NCBI GenBank assembly: GCA_025449115.1
Contig: JAHLKC010000102.1
Location: forward strand, 1 to 40,000
DNA: 40,000 nt
Source: Chytridium lagenaria
Lineage: Eukaryota; Chytridiomycota; Chytridiomycetes; Chytridiales; Chytridiaceae
Reading direction: 5' to 3'
Part shown: positions 22,035 to 32,400 of the stretch, one piece after another
How positions within the stretch are numbered: the stretch's first letter is position 1
How the letters are laid out: every line of letters starts with the position of its first letter
The notes under the pieces: model-generated
What the model was told of the DNA's origin: nothing
Database searches by the model: none
The model's input: only the letters and a program-made list of their open reading frames with translations
Program-made: the position numbers and the translations under genes

Positions 22035-22620
22035 GGATGGATAGGACGTTTGTCATGGTAGAGACTGTTCTACAATGGAGTGTTTTTTGTAATCGCGTTG
22101 TTTTTGTCTCATAAACTATAAATATATATGTATCGAAATCTGTATTTGAGAGTGATAAACCAAGATATGGAGTATTTTTGTTCTGATAAACTTAGACTCA
22201 GCAGAGTTCTTCGGCCTACGTGTAAGCGAAGAAGCTTAATTGAACTTGTGTAAGAAGTCGAGGCATTAGATTAACCTGTACTGAAGCTGTTTACATATAA
22301 ATAGAATCTTTTGTTTTCGTGTATACTCACAAAGGTAGTAAATTGAAAGATACATCCGGAACCAGTTTCTAATATAAGAATAATAAATTCTTGTAATTTT
22401 AAGAGTTGCGCATAAGAAGACGTGGAGTTCAAAAAAAAATAATAATTAGGTTGGGACTATAATTACGTTCACGTTTCGTCGACAAGACTGACAGTAAATA
22501 AAATTACAGGTGTATTAAGAGTGATTAAAAATGAGATTGATGGTATAGTATAACATGAAAGGATTATGTGAGAATGAAATTTGATACGGACTGTAAGGAT
22601 GAGGTGGTGATAAGCTACTG
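22035..22620. other. intergenic, no gene seen
   Basis: Convergent spacer between the genes ending at 22034 (+) and 22662 (-); should hold both 3' ends. AT-rich, with no further gene seen. Confidence 0.4.
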
Positions 22621-22675
22621 GGGATCATCGGAAATTAGACTTGTGCTGGGATCATCGGAAATTACGACTTGTGCT
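22621..22675. repeat. tandem duplication at a stop codon (27/28 bases)
   Basis: Two head-to-tail copies, 22621-22647 and 22648-22675, are identical except for one extra C in the second (AATTAGAC versus AATTACGAC). The second copy contains the stop codon and last codons of the minus-strand gene at 22662-23111; the first lies just beyond the stop. Confidence 0.8.
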
Positions 22676-23111
22676 GCTTCTCAATATCCGATGCATACGA
22701 TGTTACGAATGACGATGGCGCTTGCGTGGAGGCTGCAGAGTTGTCTTGTCCGTACGATGTTGCGGCAACGGCGTACACATTGGGATTGTAATATTCGGGG
22801 GCGGGTTGATTATCAACGAGCGGTGTCTGCTGCTAAAAAGAAAATCAGCGTCTTATTTCTTACAATCCATGAATTGAAATAAATGTAATTAATGTTACCT
22901 GCAAAACAACCACCTGCTGTTGAGCCCTTTCTGTATCATAAATTATCGTCTTTCTCTCGAGTTTCCGATATCTCCCTTTGAGGACAGCGACACTGATGGC
23001 GAGCCAGAGTGTTGTGATTACGAAAATTCCACATAGCACACACATCATGACGAACAACCATACTGGAATGCCGCTCCCGACATCATTGATGTTGTTGACG
23101 ATGGTGCTCAT
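22662..23111 (-). CDS. small single-pass membrane protein, paralogue of 24643 gene
   Basis: Two exons (23111-22899 and 22829-22662) give 126 residues, in frame throughout. MSTIVNNINDVGSGIP is followed by a helix, VWLFVMMCVLCGIFVITTLW, then a basic coil, GRYRKLERK with DTERAQQQVVVLQ, and a second exon rich in Pro/Asn/Tyr/Ser (QTPLVDNQPAPEYYNPNVYA) ending in PSSFVTSYASDIEKQHKS. The gene at 24643 shares the same intron position, the TE.AQQ.VVV block and the SSFVTS-SD tail. No signal peptide; the short N-terminus is probably outside and the coil in the cytosol. The conserved Ser/Thr tail looks like a binding or phosphorylation site. Function unknown. Confidence 0.65.
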
Positions 23112-24642
23112 TAAAGAGAATTGAGGGTTTGAAGAATTATTGAATAGAACGTTGAGGGAGGAGTGAATTCACGCGGATTATTAAATACTCTCAGATTTTT
23201 AGCCACAGCCATCATGAACCATGGAAAACTGTGTGTCGTGGTATATGGATGAGGCGTAATGGTGCATGGATGAGGTAAATATATATGTTGGCGCATGCTG
23301 GAAGGGCAGGGCTGCAGGAGAATAGTCCTCATTTTTTCGTGGAGATTGATGTCACGAAAATGGCGGTGTTGTTAATTTGACAAAGCTAAATATTTATATA
23401 GTCGCATATGTAGAGCAATTTTGGCGCGTCACGTGACTTCACAAGTCTGTAAAATGGGGATTGAAACAAACTTAAACTAGAACCAGCCTTCAGACAAGGT
23501 GAAGAGTGTTCCGGGTAGCGAACAGAGACGGAAAACAATGAATTTGAAAACAAGCGCGGAAAAAATGACAAGAAATAGGCATTCCGCGGTTTAAGGACTA
23601 GCAAGTAATACTCTTAAATCTCAAAGAACACCGTCAAGTAAGAAATATCCTTACATCTCAAAGCACGCCGTCAAGTCATGCAATGGACATTTTTTCTTTC
23701 TTTGAGGGAAGAGGTGAACGAGTGATTAACGGGGACGATAATAGAGTACCGGTGAAAAATCAACGGAGGCTGCATGAAGCAGATCTAAACAGTAGACTGT
23801 GTGCTCAGTCATACGCATCCATCAAGATTTCACACAACGCTACTATTCAAACGATCCGAATAAGATTTCAAAAGGAAAGTGAACATAAAAAAAAAAACGT
23901 TTTTGCCCATGCGCAAAGAAAACATACGACTAGACATATATAGCAGGGCGGTTTTATAAAACGGGTGGTGTCAAATGGCACTATTTTTTTTAGAGAAACG
24001 ATAAACCGAAGTAGAGTTTGAAAGGAAAAGGCGAGAACAATAATTAAAGTTTTGGTTCGATATTGCATACCCGAAACCAGTTTCGTCCTTATATAGAGAG
24101 CCTAAGTACCTATTTAGGAAATAAGACACCTTCATTGACGTCGATGTATGCGAAATATGTTATATCGCTTTCACATTGCATCATGAAATGAGGAAGATGA
24201 AGTACAATACGAAGCTATTGAAGTATATTATAGTCCTGCCAATGAAGCGAAGACGGTATGTGTTATGTCCTTGCTAACTTTTTTGGCATAATGTACTCGA
24301 GAGAAACACCATCAGTGATCAAAAGTTGTGTGGAGCTTAAAAAGCTTTACAAACAGTGCAACAGATCAATTAAGAAAAGGAATGTTTATTTTTCTTGTAC
24401 ATAGCAATGCATTAAACAAATAGTCGAAAGCTCTCCTGACTTAGATAAATGCAAGAAATGAAACTGATAATGCTCAAGCGACGCAAAGACATGGTATTAA
24501 ATAACGTCGAGAGTAAACCATGAGGCTTATAAATAAGAATAATAGAAAGGAAAATGCAAAAACAGAGGTTATTGAGTACATGGTTGATGAGGGAAATGAT
24601 GAGGGAATAATTGCAAAGGGATCGATCATATCGCGGAGTCAT
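23112..24642. other. intergenic, no gene seen
   Basis: AT-rich spacer of 1.5 kb between the two paralogous membrane-protein genes. A direct repeat of the phrase CTCAAAG.ACGCCGTCAAGT occurs near 23620 and 23658. No frame with believable content. Confidence 0.4.
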
Positions 24643-25101
24643 TTACGGCCTGATGTACTGGAGCTTTTCATCCGATGAATGAGATGTCACGAACGAGGAT
24701 GCCTCTTGCGGGGGCGTTGGCTCTTGGGACACATACGATGTTGTTGATAATGCATATGATCCAGAATCATGATAGCGGGCGCGGGTTCCGTTTGAACGTT
24801 ATGGAGAGACGGTGGCTGCTGGAAAAAAAAAAAGACTGATCAACAACCATCACTCGTGAATCATGGTAAAAAGGTCAAAAGTCCCTTACCGAACAACAAC
24901 GACCGCTTGTTGGGCTTTTTCTGTATCTTGCATCTTGAGTTCCAGTCTTCTGATTTTGCGCCTCAGAACTGCGATACCGATGGAAAGACCAATGTTGTGA
25001 AAAGAAAGATTCCGCACAACGAAAATGGCCACCATAAGCCAAAAGGGCATGGTGGTTTCTCCGTCGATTTGACTCTGCTTAATTGATATGAACTTGGTCA
25101 T
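24643..25101 (-). CDS. small single-pass membrane protein, paralogue of 22662 gene
   Basis: Start ATG 25101 (MTKFISIKQSQIDGETTMPF). The region matching the helix of the 22662 paralogue reads FWLMVAIFVV, then CGIFLFTTL in a second frame, then LSIGIAVLRRK back in the first: two compensating single-base shifts within 40 bases. RRLELKMQDTEKAQQAVVVV follows, then an intron (near 24889-24815) and an exon with QPPSLHNVQTEPAPA and, after another shift, ALSTTSYVSQEPTPPQEASS with the tail SSFVTSHSSDEKLQYIRP, stop at 24643. It is the same design as the neighbour at 22662, so the two arose by duplication. Damage may be sequence error or decay. Confidence 0.55.
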
Positions 25102-26356
25102 GTTTGATAATGGTTGATCGGTGATGGAGAAGGTGTGAAGGAACAAGAGTCCTGGTGAGAGACGTCTTTTGATGTTAATAGAAGGGAATGGGCTTTTTGT
25201 AATTTGTCGTCAAGTATTATTGTATTCCCCATAGGGTTGGCCCTGGCGTCGCTCAGTTTTTGATGGATGACGGCTGGGCGATATTTGTCGTTATAAATGA
25301 ATTCTGATGACAAGTTGAACATGGAGTATTGAGGGAATGCCGCATGCATTCTGACGGTGAACAGACCTCACCGGCTCCTGCTTCAATAGCGATAATACAT
25401 TAAAAGGTCCCTCATTATCGGGTTCTTAGAAAGATATGAAAGAGTATCCCAGGAGCCTTAAGAAAGGAACATGTCCAAAAACATAAGAAAGAATTCTGCG
25501 GCCAAAGAAAGAAGCTCCCTGAAAATATCTCGTATGTATGTAGCAATATCTGAAGTAAGGGGATGGTTTTAAAAGTTGATGGGATATCAGGATGGACGGA
25601 GGTCATTAGTGATGGCCGCGGCGATGAAAGGCCGGCCGGCTGTGAGCTTTATAGTGCATGAGATGCTGAAAATCGTAAGGGATCCTCCTCTAACAATGCC
25701 TACAAAGGAAGAACCTTGTAAAGATGAGGTCAAGACTGCCAATCGGCCATAGATATCCTAGTTCTTCCAGAATGTCTAGAGGGAACCCATTTCCTAGAAC
25801 ACACGAGCATTAATGTGAAGACAGCTAGATACCTCATCAGGATTTTCTGAAAGAATCTCCTTACTAGGTTAACGGTCCCGCAATCTTTCCGCCGTCTCTC
25901 CAGACGGAGCTCGACAGAATTAGGAGCTACCCCTCTCCACAAAGTTTGGTCTACCAATTACATCAAAGGGTCCCATGGTTACTTATCCATCAATCTACTT
26001 CGCTTCAAGTCACTGTTCTCCAAAGGCTGTCGTAATCTGTGCTCGGACAACAACATGTGATAGGCACAGATCATTCGCAACGTATCAGAAACAGTATCCC
26101 TAAGGAGAGCAAGATTATAAAGGTCGTCGTGGATCAAATTTCCCAACAGTTGACGGCATCGGTCGCTAGAAAGTCAGAAAATGGCGTTGATGGTCTCAAT
26201 CACAACTTTCGCAATTGGGGCTGTTTATGTATTCGCCTTTGTATCAGGAGACGAAAAAGAGAAAAAAGAGCTGGTATATTATGAAAAACATCATCGATCC
26301 AAACAAGTAAGAAATAACTAAAAAGGAACACCCCCGAACGACAAATCCCGAAAATA
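25102..26356. other. intergenic, no gene seen
   Basis: Open stretches such as 25730-25957 (-) have no domain, no partner exon and no consistent frame. The part from 25700 to 26140 is less AT-rich than its surroundings and might be a decayed insertion, but I recognise no element. Confidence 0.35.
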
Positions 26357-28239
26357 TTAAGATATTTTATGAGGTATACTCTGGTAACCCTCGGACGATG
26401 AGGCAATATTAGATGAGGTAGATAACAATTGAGATGCGTGCACTTTCTTTTGAAGCTGTTCAACCTGCAAAAGAAGTTCTTGCCGAATCACAGGGTACTT
26501 GATGCCATATTTGTTGACGAGTACATCATCGGTCAGGTTCAAGAGTTCGGTTCCCGTGATGTTATGTTCTGTAAAAAAAAAACAAACGACATGAGGATCT
26601 AACGATATAATGAAGGGAAGGATAGAAAACGACACTTACCATAGAACGATGCCATAATCTCCTTTGAAAAATATAATTGACTCAACCATGTCACAACCCT
26701 GACACGATCCACGATGCTGCCGTTGCTAAATCCGCGGGTTTTCTATACGTCAGGTCGCGTCGCGGGGAGCCGTCAGCGTCCGGGGAATATGATCATCAGG
26801 ATTTGGTTCGATGGGAAAAGGCCGGAGATTATGAAATAGGTTGCTTGATTTATCAGTCTTGGGGGGAATGGCGAGTGGGGTGCTGCTAAGGTCGGTGGAG
26901 CCTTTCAGACTATGATCGGAGGTTGGGGTCGGCGCTGTGGACGATAGGGAATGGGACTTGATACAAGCAACTGAGGGGATTGGAGACTATATTTAAATAA
27001 GAAATTAGTTTAGTAAAATATTGACGTTTATGACGACGCGGTAGGATCAGCGTCGAATGCGCCTGAAAAACGACTAAAAGTATAACTCACGTCTCCACTT
27101 TCCCCACCTTCCCCACTACTTGATCCTTCCATCGATGTCGTAGCAGTCATCCATTGCACGCCATCCTCATGCAAACACATTTTTATTCACGGCCGTCCTC
27201 CTTTTCCTCAAGTACATCAACACGGCAATGGCTCCCACAACAGCAATAATAAACGCCGTCGCGCCAATCGCCGCTCCCAAAACAACACCGTCTAAGCCTA
27301 GAGGCGAAGCAGCACCACCGTCTTTGTCTAGACTTGACGTGGTTGAGATGGTGTTGATGATGGCCTCCGGGACGGGGGTTTTGATGTAGGCGGTGTAGGT
27401 GGTGCCGTTGGATATGAAGATGGTGCCTGGGGATGATGTCGGGTTGGGTGGTGGATTCAGAGAGGGTTAAGGAAACGATAGGGGATGGTAAAGGGGACGG
27501 GATGGCTGTGGTGGTTGCTGCTGAGGGATGGCTGTTGCGGGGGAGGTTGCTGGGGTGATTGCTGAGGTGGTTGCTGAGGTGGTTGCTGTGGTTGCTGTGG
27601 TGGAGCAGGTGACGGTTGTTGTTGCGGCCGCTGAGGAGGGGGTGAAGGAGCCGTGACGCCGACGGTCGTTCTGACATCACGGACGTAGCGACGACACCCT
27701 CTGTTTCAAAAAGTAAAACTTCAGTACAAATAGTATCGACCAACAAAAAACAAAACAAAAAATAAAAACATACGTTTAATCCATCCATTTTGATCTGGAA
27801 CGCCGGCAGAGTTCACAGTGCTTTGTTGAAATACTATAGGGAGTCCAAACAGGTAGCACCCGTCAGCGTTGTTCTTGGATTCTTGAGCCCAGCAGATATA
27901 TCCGGCACTATTAATAACAACGATTTAGACATATAAAATGAATTTACGCAGGCAGTGATAACCACGGCAACAGGCAAAAGCCCAACAACCTCAAGCATTC
28001 GGCTTAACAACAAAGAAAAACGAACTGAAAGACAAGCAAAGTGACGTGAAAAGAGATGATGGAAGCGCGACGGAATAAAACACTCACCACTCTGACTTTG
28101 AAGCACAGAACGCTCTCGCTCTACTAGACTGCCTCATAATACATCCGCCAACGTTCAAAAACGGGAAATCGCATGAAGGATCATACCAATTCCCAGAGGC
28201 AGTGCTCCCCGACACACCGGGAAAGTAGATGAAGCTCAT
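26357..28239 (-). CDS. SAM-tailed single-pass membrane protein (Pro/Gln stalk)
   Basis: Exon 1 (28239-28088) begins MSFIYFPGVSGS and holds cysteines in YDPSCDFPFL, GGCIMRQSS and RAFCASKSE. Exon 2 (27907-27774) adds CAGYICW, DGCYLFGLP and NSAGVPDQNGWIK. Exon 3 (27700-27091) starts GVVAT, then a Pro/Gln repeat stalk (PPQQPQQPPQQPPQQ), ISNGTTYTAYIKTPVPE, a helix (GAAIGATAFIIAVVGAIAVL) and LRKRR stop-transfer. Later exons give the SAM-like half DRVRVVTWLSQLYFSKEIM, then after a phase-1 intron NITGTELLNLTDDVLVNKYG and RQELLLQVEQLQKK, stop at 26357. SAM domains mediate protein-protein oligomerisation, so the tail probably binds a cytosolic partner. At least four indels lie in stalk and tail, one a missing G before DRVRV. 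No signal peptide. Same strand as the paralogue starting at 30236. Confidence 0.7.
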
Positions 28240-28724
28240 AGACAAGTTTAGGAGATGGTTGAAGAAGTGATTGAGTGTAAAAAAGTGGAGGGAATTTTAT
28301 CTGAGGAGCTGCTTGTTTTTAATACGTAAAAAACTGTGGATGGACTTTTGTGGATCCAAACGGAATGTCCAAGTTTTGTGGATATTTCGCGTTTTCGTGT
28401 GACTCAGGACTCTAAACTATCGCGTAAATATTTACAGCATCGTGGCAACATCCATGTCAAAGGCGCGGGTGGGCACTGCACACTGCACAGTGCGCACTCC
28501 AAACGAGATGAGCAATACAATTCGTAAGGGTATGGTGTATTTATAGTCTAGCAGTAAAAAATACGTAAAACATGTTTCTCGGAAGCTCTCTAAAAAAAGA
28601 GAAATACTGGCCAGTACTTCCAGCCCGTTACTCCAAGGGTATCCAAGTGAGAAAAGGAAAAGCATTCTCTAACGATATAATTCATCAATCTATGATTAAA
28701 CGCAAAACTAAAAACAAAACTTGA

Positions 28725-30236
28725 TTACGAGGAAACGTAAGGTGGAAGCCTATCAGGAGGGACAGAGGAAGTTGAGGCAGTCGCATGTCTCAATCGATCC
28801 ACATGTGACAATATAGTCTGTCGAGACTGTGCATCTTGGATATCATAGGCAGTGTAAAGCGCGGAATCGGTGAGGAGAAGGAGAGAAGTTCCAGTCATAT
28901 TCATATCTAAAGAAATTCAGTCAAGTGTGGTATACAAACGGAAAGGAAAGGAAAAACGACAAGGCAACCGTACCGTAAAATTTGATCACGATGGATTGTG
29001 GTAACCCCACCTCCTTCCCCCACATCGCTACTCTATCTCTTTCCCATCCAAATACTCCCTCTGTACTTATATTCTCCCTCATTTTTCCCGAATACAACTC
29101 AACAGCCGGCCTCGCGTCATACTGCGCCTTGGACATTGCTTCGGTAGGTAGAGGAGGCTTTGCCGGGAACAGTGTGGATGACACTGGTTCTCCGGTGGTT
29201 GAAGGAGGGATCCCGGGGGTGTAAGAGGAAGAGTGTTAAGACGAGATGCAGGAGGTGGAGATACAGGAAGGCTTGATAGATTTGTGTCAGGGTAAGGCAT
29301 GAAAGATCCATGGGATGGCTATTTTTAGAAAAATAAGAACCGTAAACGTATGAATTATCACCGGACAACGTTTCCAAAAGAAAGAAAAAAAAATAATTAA
29401 GGAATCAAAAAAACCAACAACAAGAAAGAACGAGACTTTACGTTCGATGGAGATCCAGCCGCACGCCCATCGGTTCTCACCACCATCGGCGGAACCAACG
29501 TTTTTTCACTCCGTTTCCGTCTCCACATCAAAATGACTCCCACAACAACCAAAACTACCACCACAACCGCAACGACCACACCCACAATTATTAAAATTGT
29601 TCCATTTGACGACGGGGATGCATCGCTATTGATGGTGACGGTGGTGGAAGTGGGTGCACGTGTGGAGCGACGGGTTCGAGTTGTGGTGGTGGAGGTGCGA
29701 CGGGTTCTTGATCTTGTTGTTGAGGAGGTTAAAGTGGATGAAGAAGTTGGGAGTGCGGTCACGACGGCGCCTCGGATGGTAGCTGTAGCACCCTCTAAAC
29801 ATATGGCACAAGGAACGTTTTCAGATTAACAAAACCGGAGGAACAAGGGTAAAGATAGGGGATTCACTTTAGCAAAGATTAAATGTACGATCAACATACC
29901 CTTGACATAACCATTTTGCAAATAAACTCCCTCTGAATTCCTCGTAGCCTCAAACATAATCAACGGATCGCCAAACAGATAACAATCCGTGTTATTCGAC
30001 ACAACGGGATTCCAACACACAAACCCTATGCTAAAAGTGGATAAAGTATGAGTTAAATCCAATGAGAAAGATGAAAAGATCAACCATTCCGTCTTTCGTT
30101 CACAAAACGGGGTGGCCCGTTCTAATCTTCGGACAATGCATCCTCCAGCATCGAGAAAGGGAGCATCGCATTCGGTGTCGGTCCAGTCAGATGAGTTGCG
30201 GGATGCAGCGTTGCCTTCATAGATGATAAAACTCAT
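28725..30236 (-). CDS. SAM-tailed single-pass membrane protein (Thr/Arg stalk)
   Basis: Five exons (30236-30085, 30030-29900, 29794-29442, 29318-28974, 28906-28725). The ectodomain reads MSFIIYEGN, WTDTECDAPFLDAGGCIVRR, PFCERKTE, then CIGFVCW, TDCYLFGDP and LQNGYVK. The stalk starts GATATIRGAVV and is built of Ser/Thr/Arg (STTTTRTRRSTRAPTSTT), then the helix TILIIVGVVVAVVVVVLVVV and WRRKR. A Pro-rich linker leads to the SAM-like half ERDRVAMWGKEVGLPQSIVI, ending FY at a phase-1 splice, then MNMTGTSLLLLTDSALYTAY and RQTILSHVDRLR, stop at 28725. The exon structure equals that of its paralogues. A frame shift lies in the linker (near 29150-29170). Likely role, by architecture only: a surface receptor or adhesin signalling through SAM contacts. 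Confidence 0.7.
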
Positions 30237-30865
30237 TGATAGAAGGTTGTCGTTGGACGACCGTCTTTTTTACAGTTTGTCGGCTTACACATTATTTACT
30301 AAATATTTAATAAATAATATTATTATATATGTGTGATAAATATTTATTTTAAACATTAAAAACATTTTCCCCCACATTATAATAGGTGCCGCGCGATGAT
30401 CAAAAAGATATCCCTTTTTTTTATTTTTTTAAATTTTTTTTTGGCCCCAGTCTTTTCGTGTCTTACGCTTGGTAAACCAATCTCGTCTTTAAATCCGTCT
30501 TTGAGGCAATGATGCTTGCTTAGTTGATGGGTGTGTGGATACGATCATGCGAGGAGCATTCAATTGCCTCGGCTAACTTACGGAAAAGCTGATCGTGCCG
30601 ACATTTCGCTAATAAATACTGTATACACTTGATCCTTATTTATCCAGCTCCGTGGTGTGCTTGTTGTTTTAAGGTTGAGTAATCTGACATGTCTTGCAGA
30701 TAACGAAGACCGTACCGTTGGCATTTGCCGGGAGAGTGAGAAGGAAGGATTGATCAGGGGCCATATACTTGACAGGCGTGTGTATGTGTGTGTGTATGTG
30801 TGTGGTGGTGTGGGGGGGAGCATGAAGTCTTAAGTGCGTACGTTGATGAGGCGCGCATTGCCGAC
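30237..30865. other. intergenic with TG microsatellite
   Basis: Upstream region of the SAM-tailed gene at 30236, AT-rich near 30290-30360. A (TG)n-type tract runs at about 30778-30812. A minus-strand frame ending near 30669 (LLTLPANANGTVFVICKTC) reads like protein but has no start or partner exon I can support. Confidence 0.4.
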
Positions 30866-31060
30866 ATGCCAAGTTGGAGAAATGCAAGACAAGACACAGC
30901 GAACGGTTCGGAAGCGGATGACTTGAAAAAAATGGTTGAAAAGACCGGATATCCAATTACAACTTTAAAAAGGCGAGAGAATGGGGTTTTGAAAGAGGAG
31001 CAATGGGTGATGGCAGAGAAGACTTGCTTCAAACCTGAGGGTTTAATTAACCTCTTTTGA
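30866..31060 (+). CDS. possible small charged protein
   Basis: From ATG 30866 (MPSWRNARQDTANGSEADD) the frame runs 64 codons to a stop at 31060, rich in Lys, Glu and Arg, ending KPEGLINLF. No domain is recognised. It could be the last exon of a longer gene, or chance; the minus strand is open over the same bases with a less convincing, hydrophobic product. Confidence 0.25.
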   Translation: MPSWRNARQDTANGSEADDLKKMVEKTGYPITTLKRRENGVLKEEQWVMAEKTCFKPEGLINLF

Positions 31061-32400
31061 AGCGAAGAATTCCGATCAAGATACTATTCAAGTCCAGTCA
31101 AACGTCAAACACATTAAGGTTTGGTGTGCATGCGAAATATACAGGGAGACATAAGGCGAAAGAAATCCACAGCGGTGCTAAACACGACCTTAAAGTTTCT
31201 CGACTCGGTACAGATGACGCATGCGAAAAAAAAGGGGGTATCGATGTATGTGTGGTGGATGTGGAGTAGAGTCGATCAGAAGACGTTAACAACCGTGACG
31301 GTGTAGGATATAGGCGTCAAGATATATTGGGAAGATGAGCTGCTTGCAAAGGCATAGAGGGAACTTTTATGACGAGAATGATACACTATGCAAGAGACAA
31401 GGAAAACTTGAGACCTGGCCAAATACATAAAGGGTTTTAGTAAGCCAACCTTACTTTCCCATCGGCTTTTACCTACAACTGAGAATAGAAAGGAAGGGAT
31501 GGGGATTAAAGTTCTGTGTTTGACTCGTATGTGGGGTTTAAATTGGAGTCGGGAGTGGGAGGTGTGCAAGAATGAGCGGCAAGAAAGAGCCCTTCACTGC
31601 ATACATAACTAATATACCTACCTAGTTAGGTACTTACTTAGTGACCCAAAGCCACAAACTTGAGACCTGGTGAAAACTGTTGAAAAAAAAAATCCTGTTT
31701 TCAAACCACTGCCACTTGGCCACTTTTCATGAATTTGGTTACACCTTTTGGTGGCCGAAATCCAAGCTGTCTCATTGTCCAATCACCATGCGACTTTTAT
31801 CGGGCTTTAAAAAAGACACACTATCGCTTGGATGTTGGTTTTGTTGTTTTTCATCTTTTCATAATAGACAAGGAAGAAAAGACGGAGGAGATACGCGTGA
31901 TGGAAAAAAGTAAGACGAGCGTGTGGCCCCATAACACAGATGGGGAGGGGAGGGAGGAGATTTGTGCGCGGACGCGCATAAATATACTTAGGAAAGAAAT
32001 GGAAAGGCTTTGTTACGCGTGAAAAAAGACGTAAATACTCGAAAAGGGATGAAAATACAATATTTATTACATTAGAAAATGGAAGAAATACACAACGCAG
32101 TCGAAATGGCGGTGAAGAAGATGATAACTGATATCATTTGTGTTTTTGTGTATATTATAGGGCTTGCTGAGTTGTTCTTTTTTTCCCTCGGCTTAAACGT
32201 TTCAAGAGTCAGTCAAGGACCTTGGTGTCTCACAAGTCCACAAGGACGAAGAGGGATCACAGAGCCCTTGGATCGAAGTTTCTTTCCTGAACCTCCTTTA
32301 AAAAGCTTTGGGTTTTTTCTTTACCCCTTCCTTCTTCTTTTTGTCTCTCCCATCCATCCCATTTCCTTCTGCATCCCCACCACTGACAGAGGAACCTATC
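31061..32400. other. intergenic upstream of halogenase-like gene
   Basis: No gene supported. Open stretches on both strands lack protein character. The last 300 bases before 32401 are C/T-rich, as expected of a fungal promoter and 5' leader. Confidence 0.4.

Noticed and set aside
25700..26140. Possible decayed transposon
   Set aside because: Base composition differs from its surroundings, but no terminal repeats, target-site duplications or transposase/reverse-transcriptase motifs are visible.
27183..27788. Long His/Asn-rich minus-strand frame
   Set aside because: It is a shadow frame of the Pro/Gln stalk; the motif-bearing frame is a different one.
31098..31569. Overlapping open frames on both strands
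   Set aside because: No domain, no splice context, mirror-image frames of similar quality.
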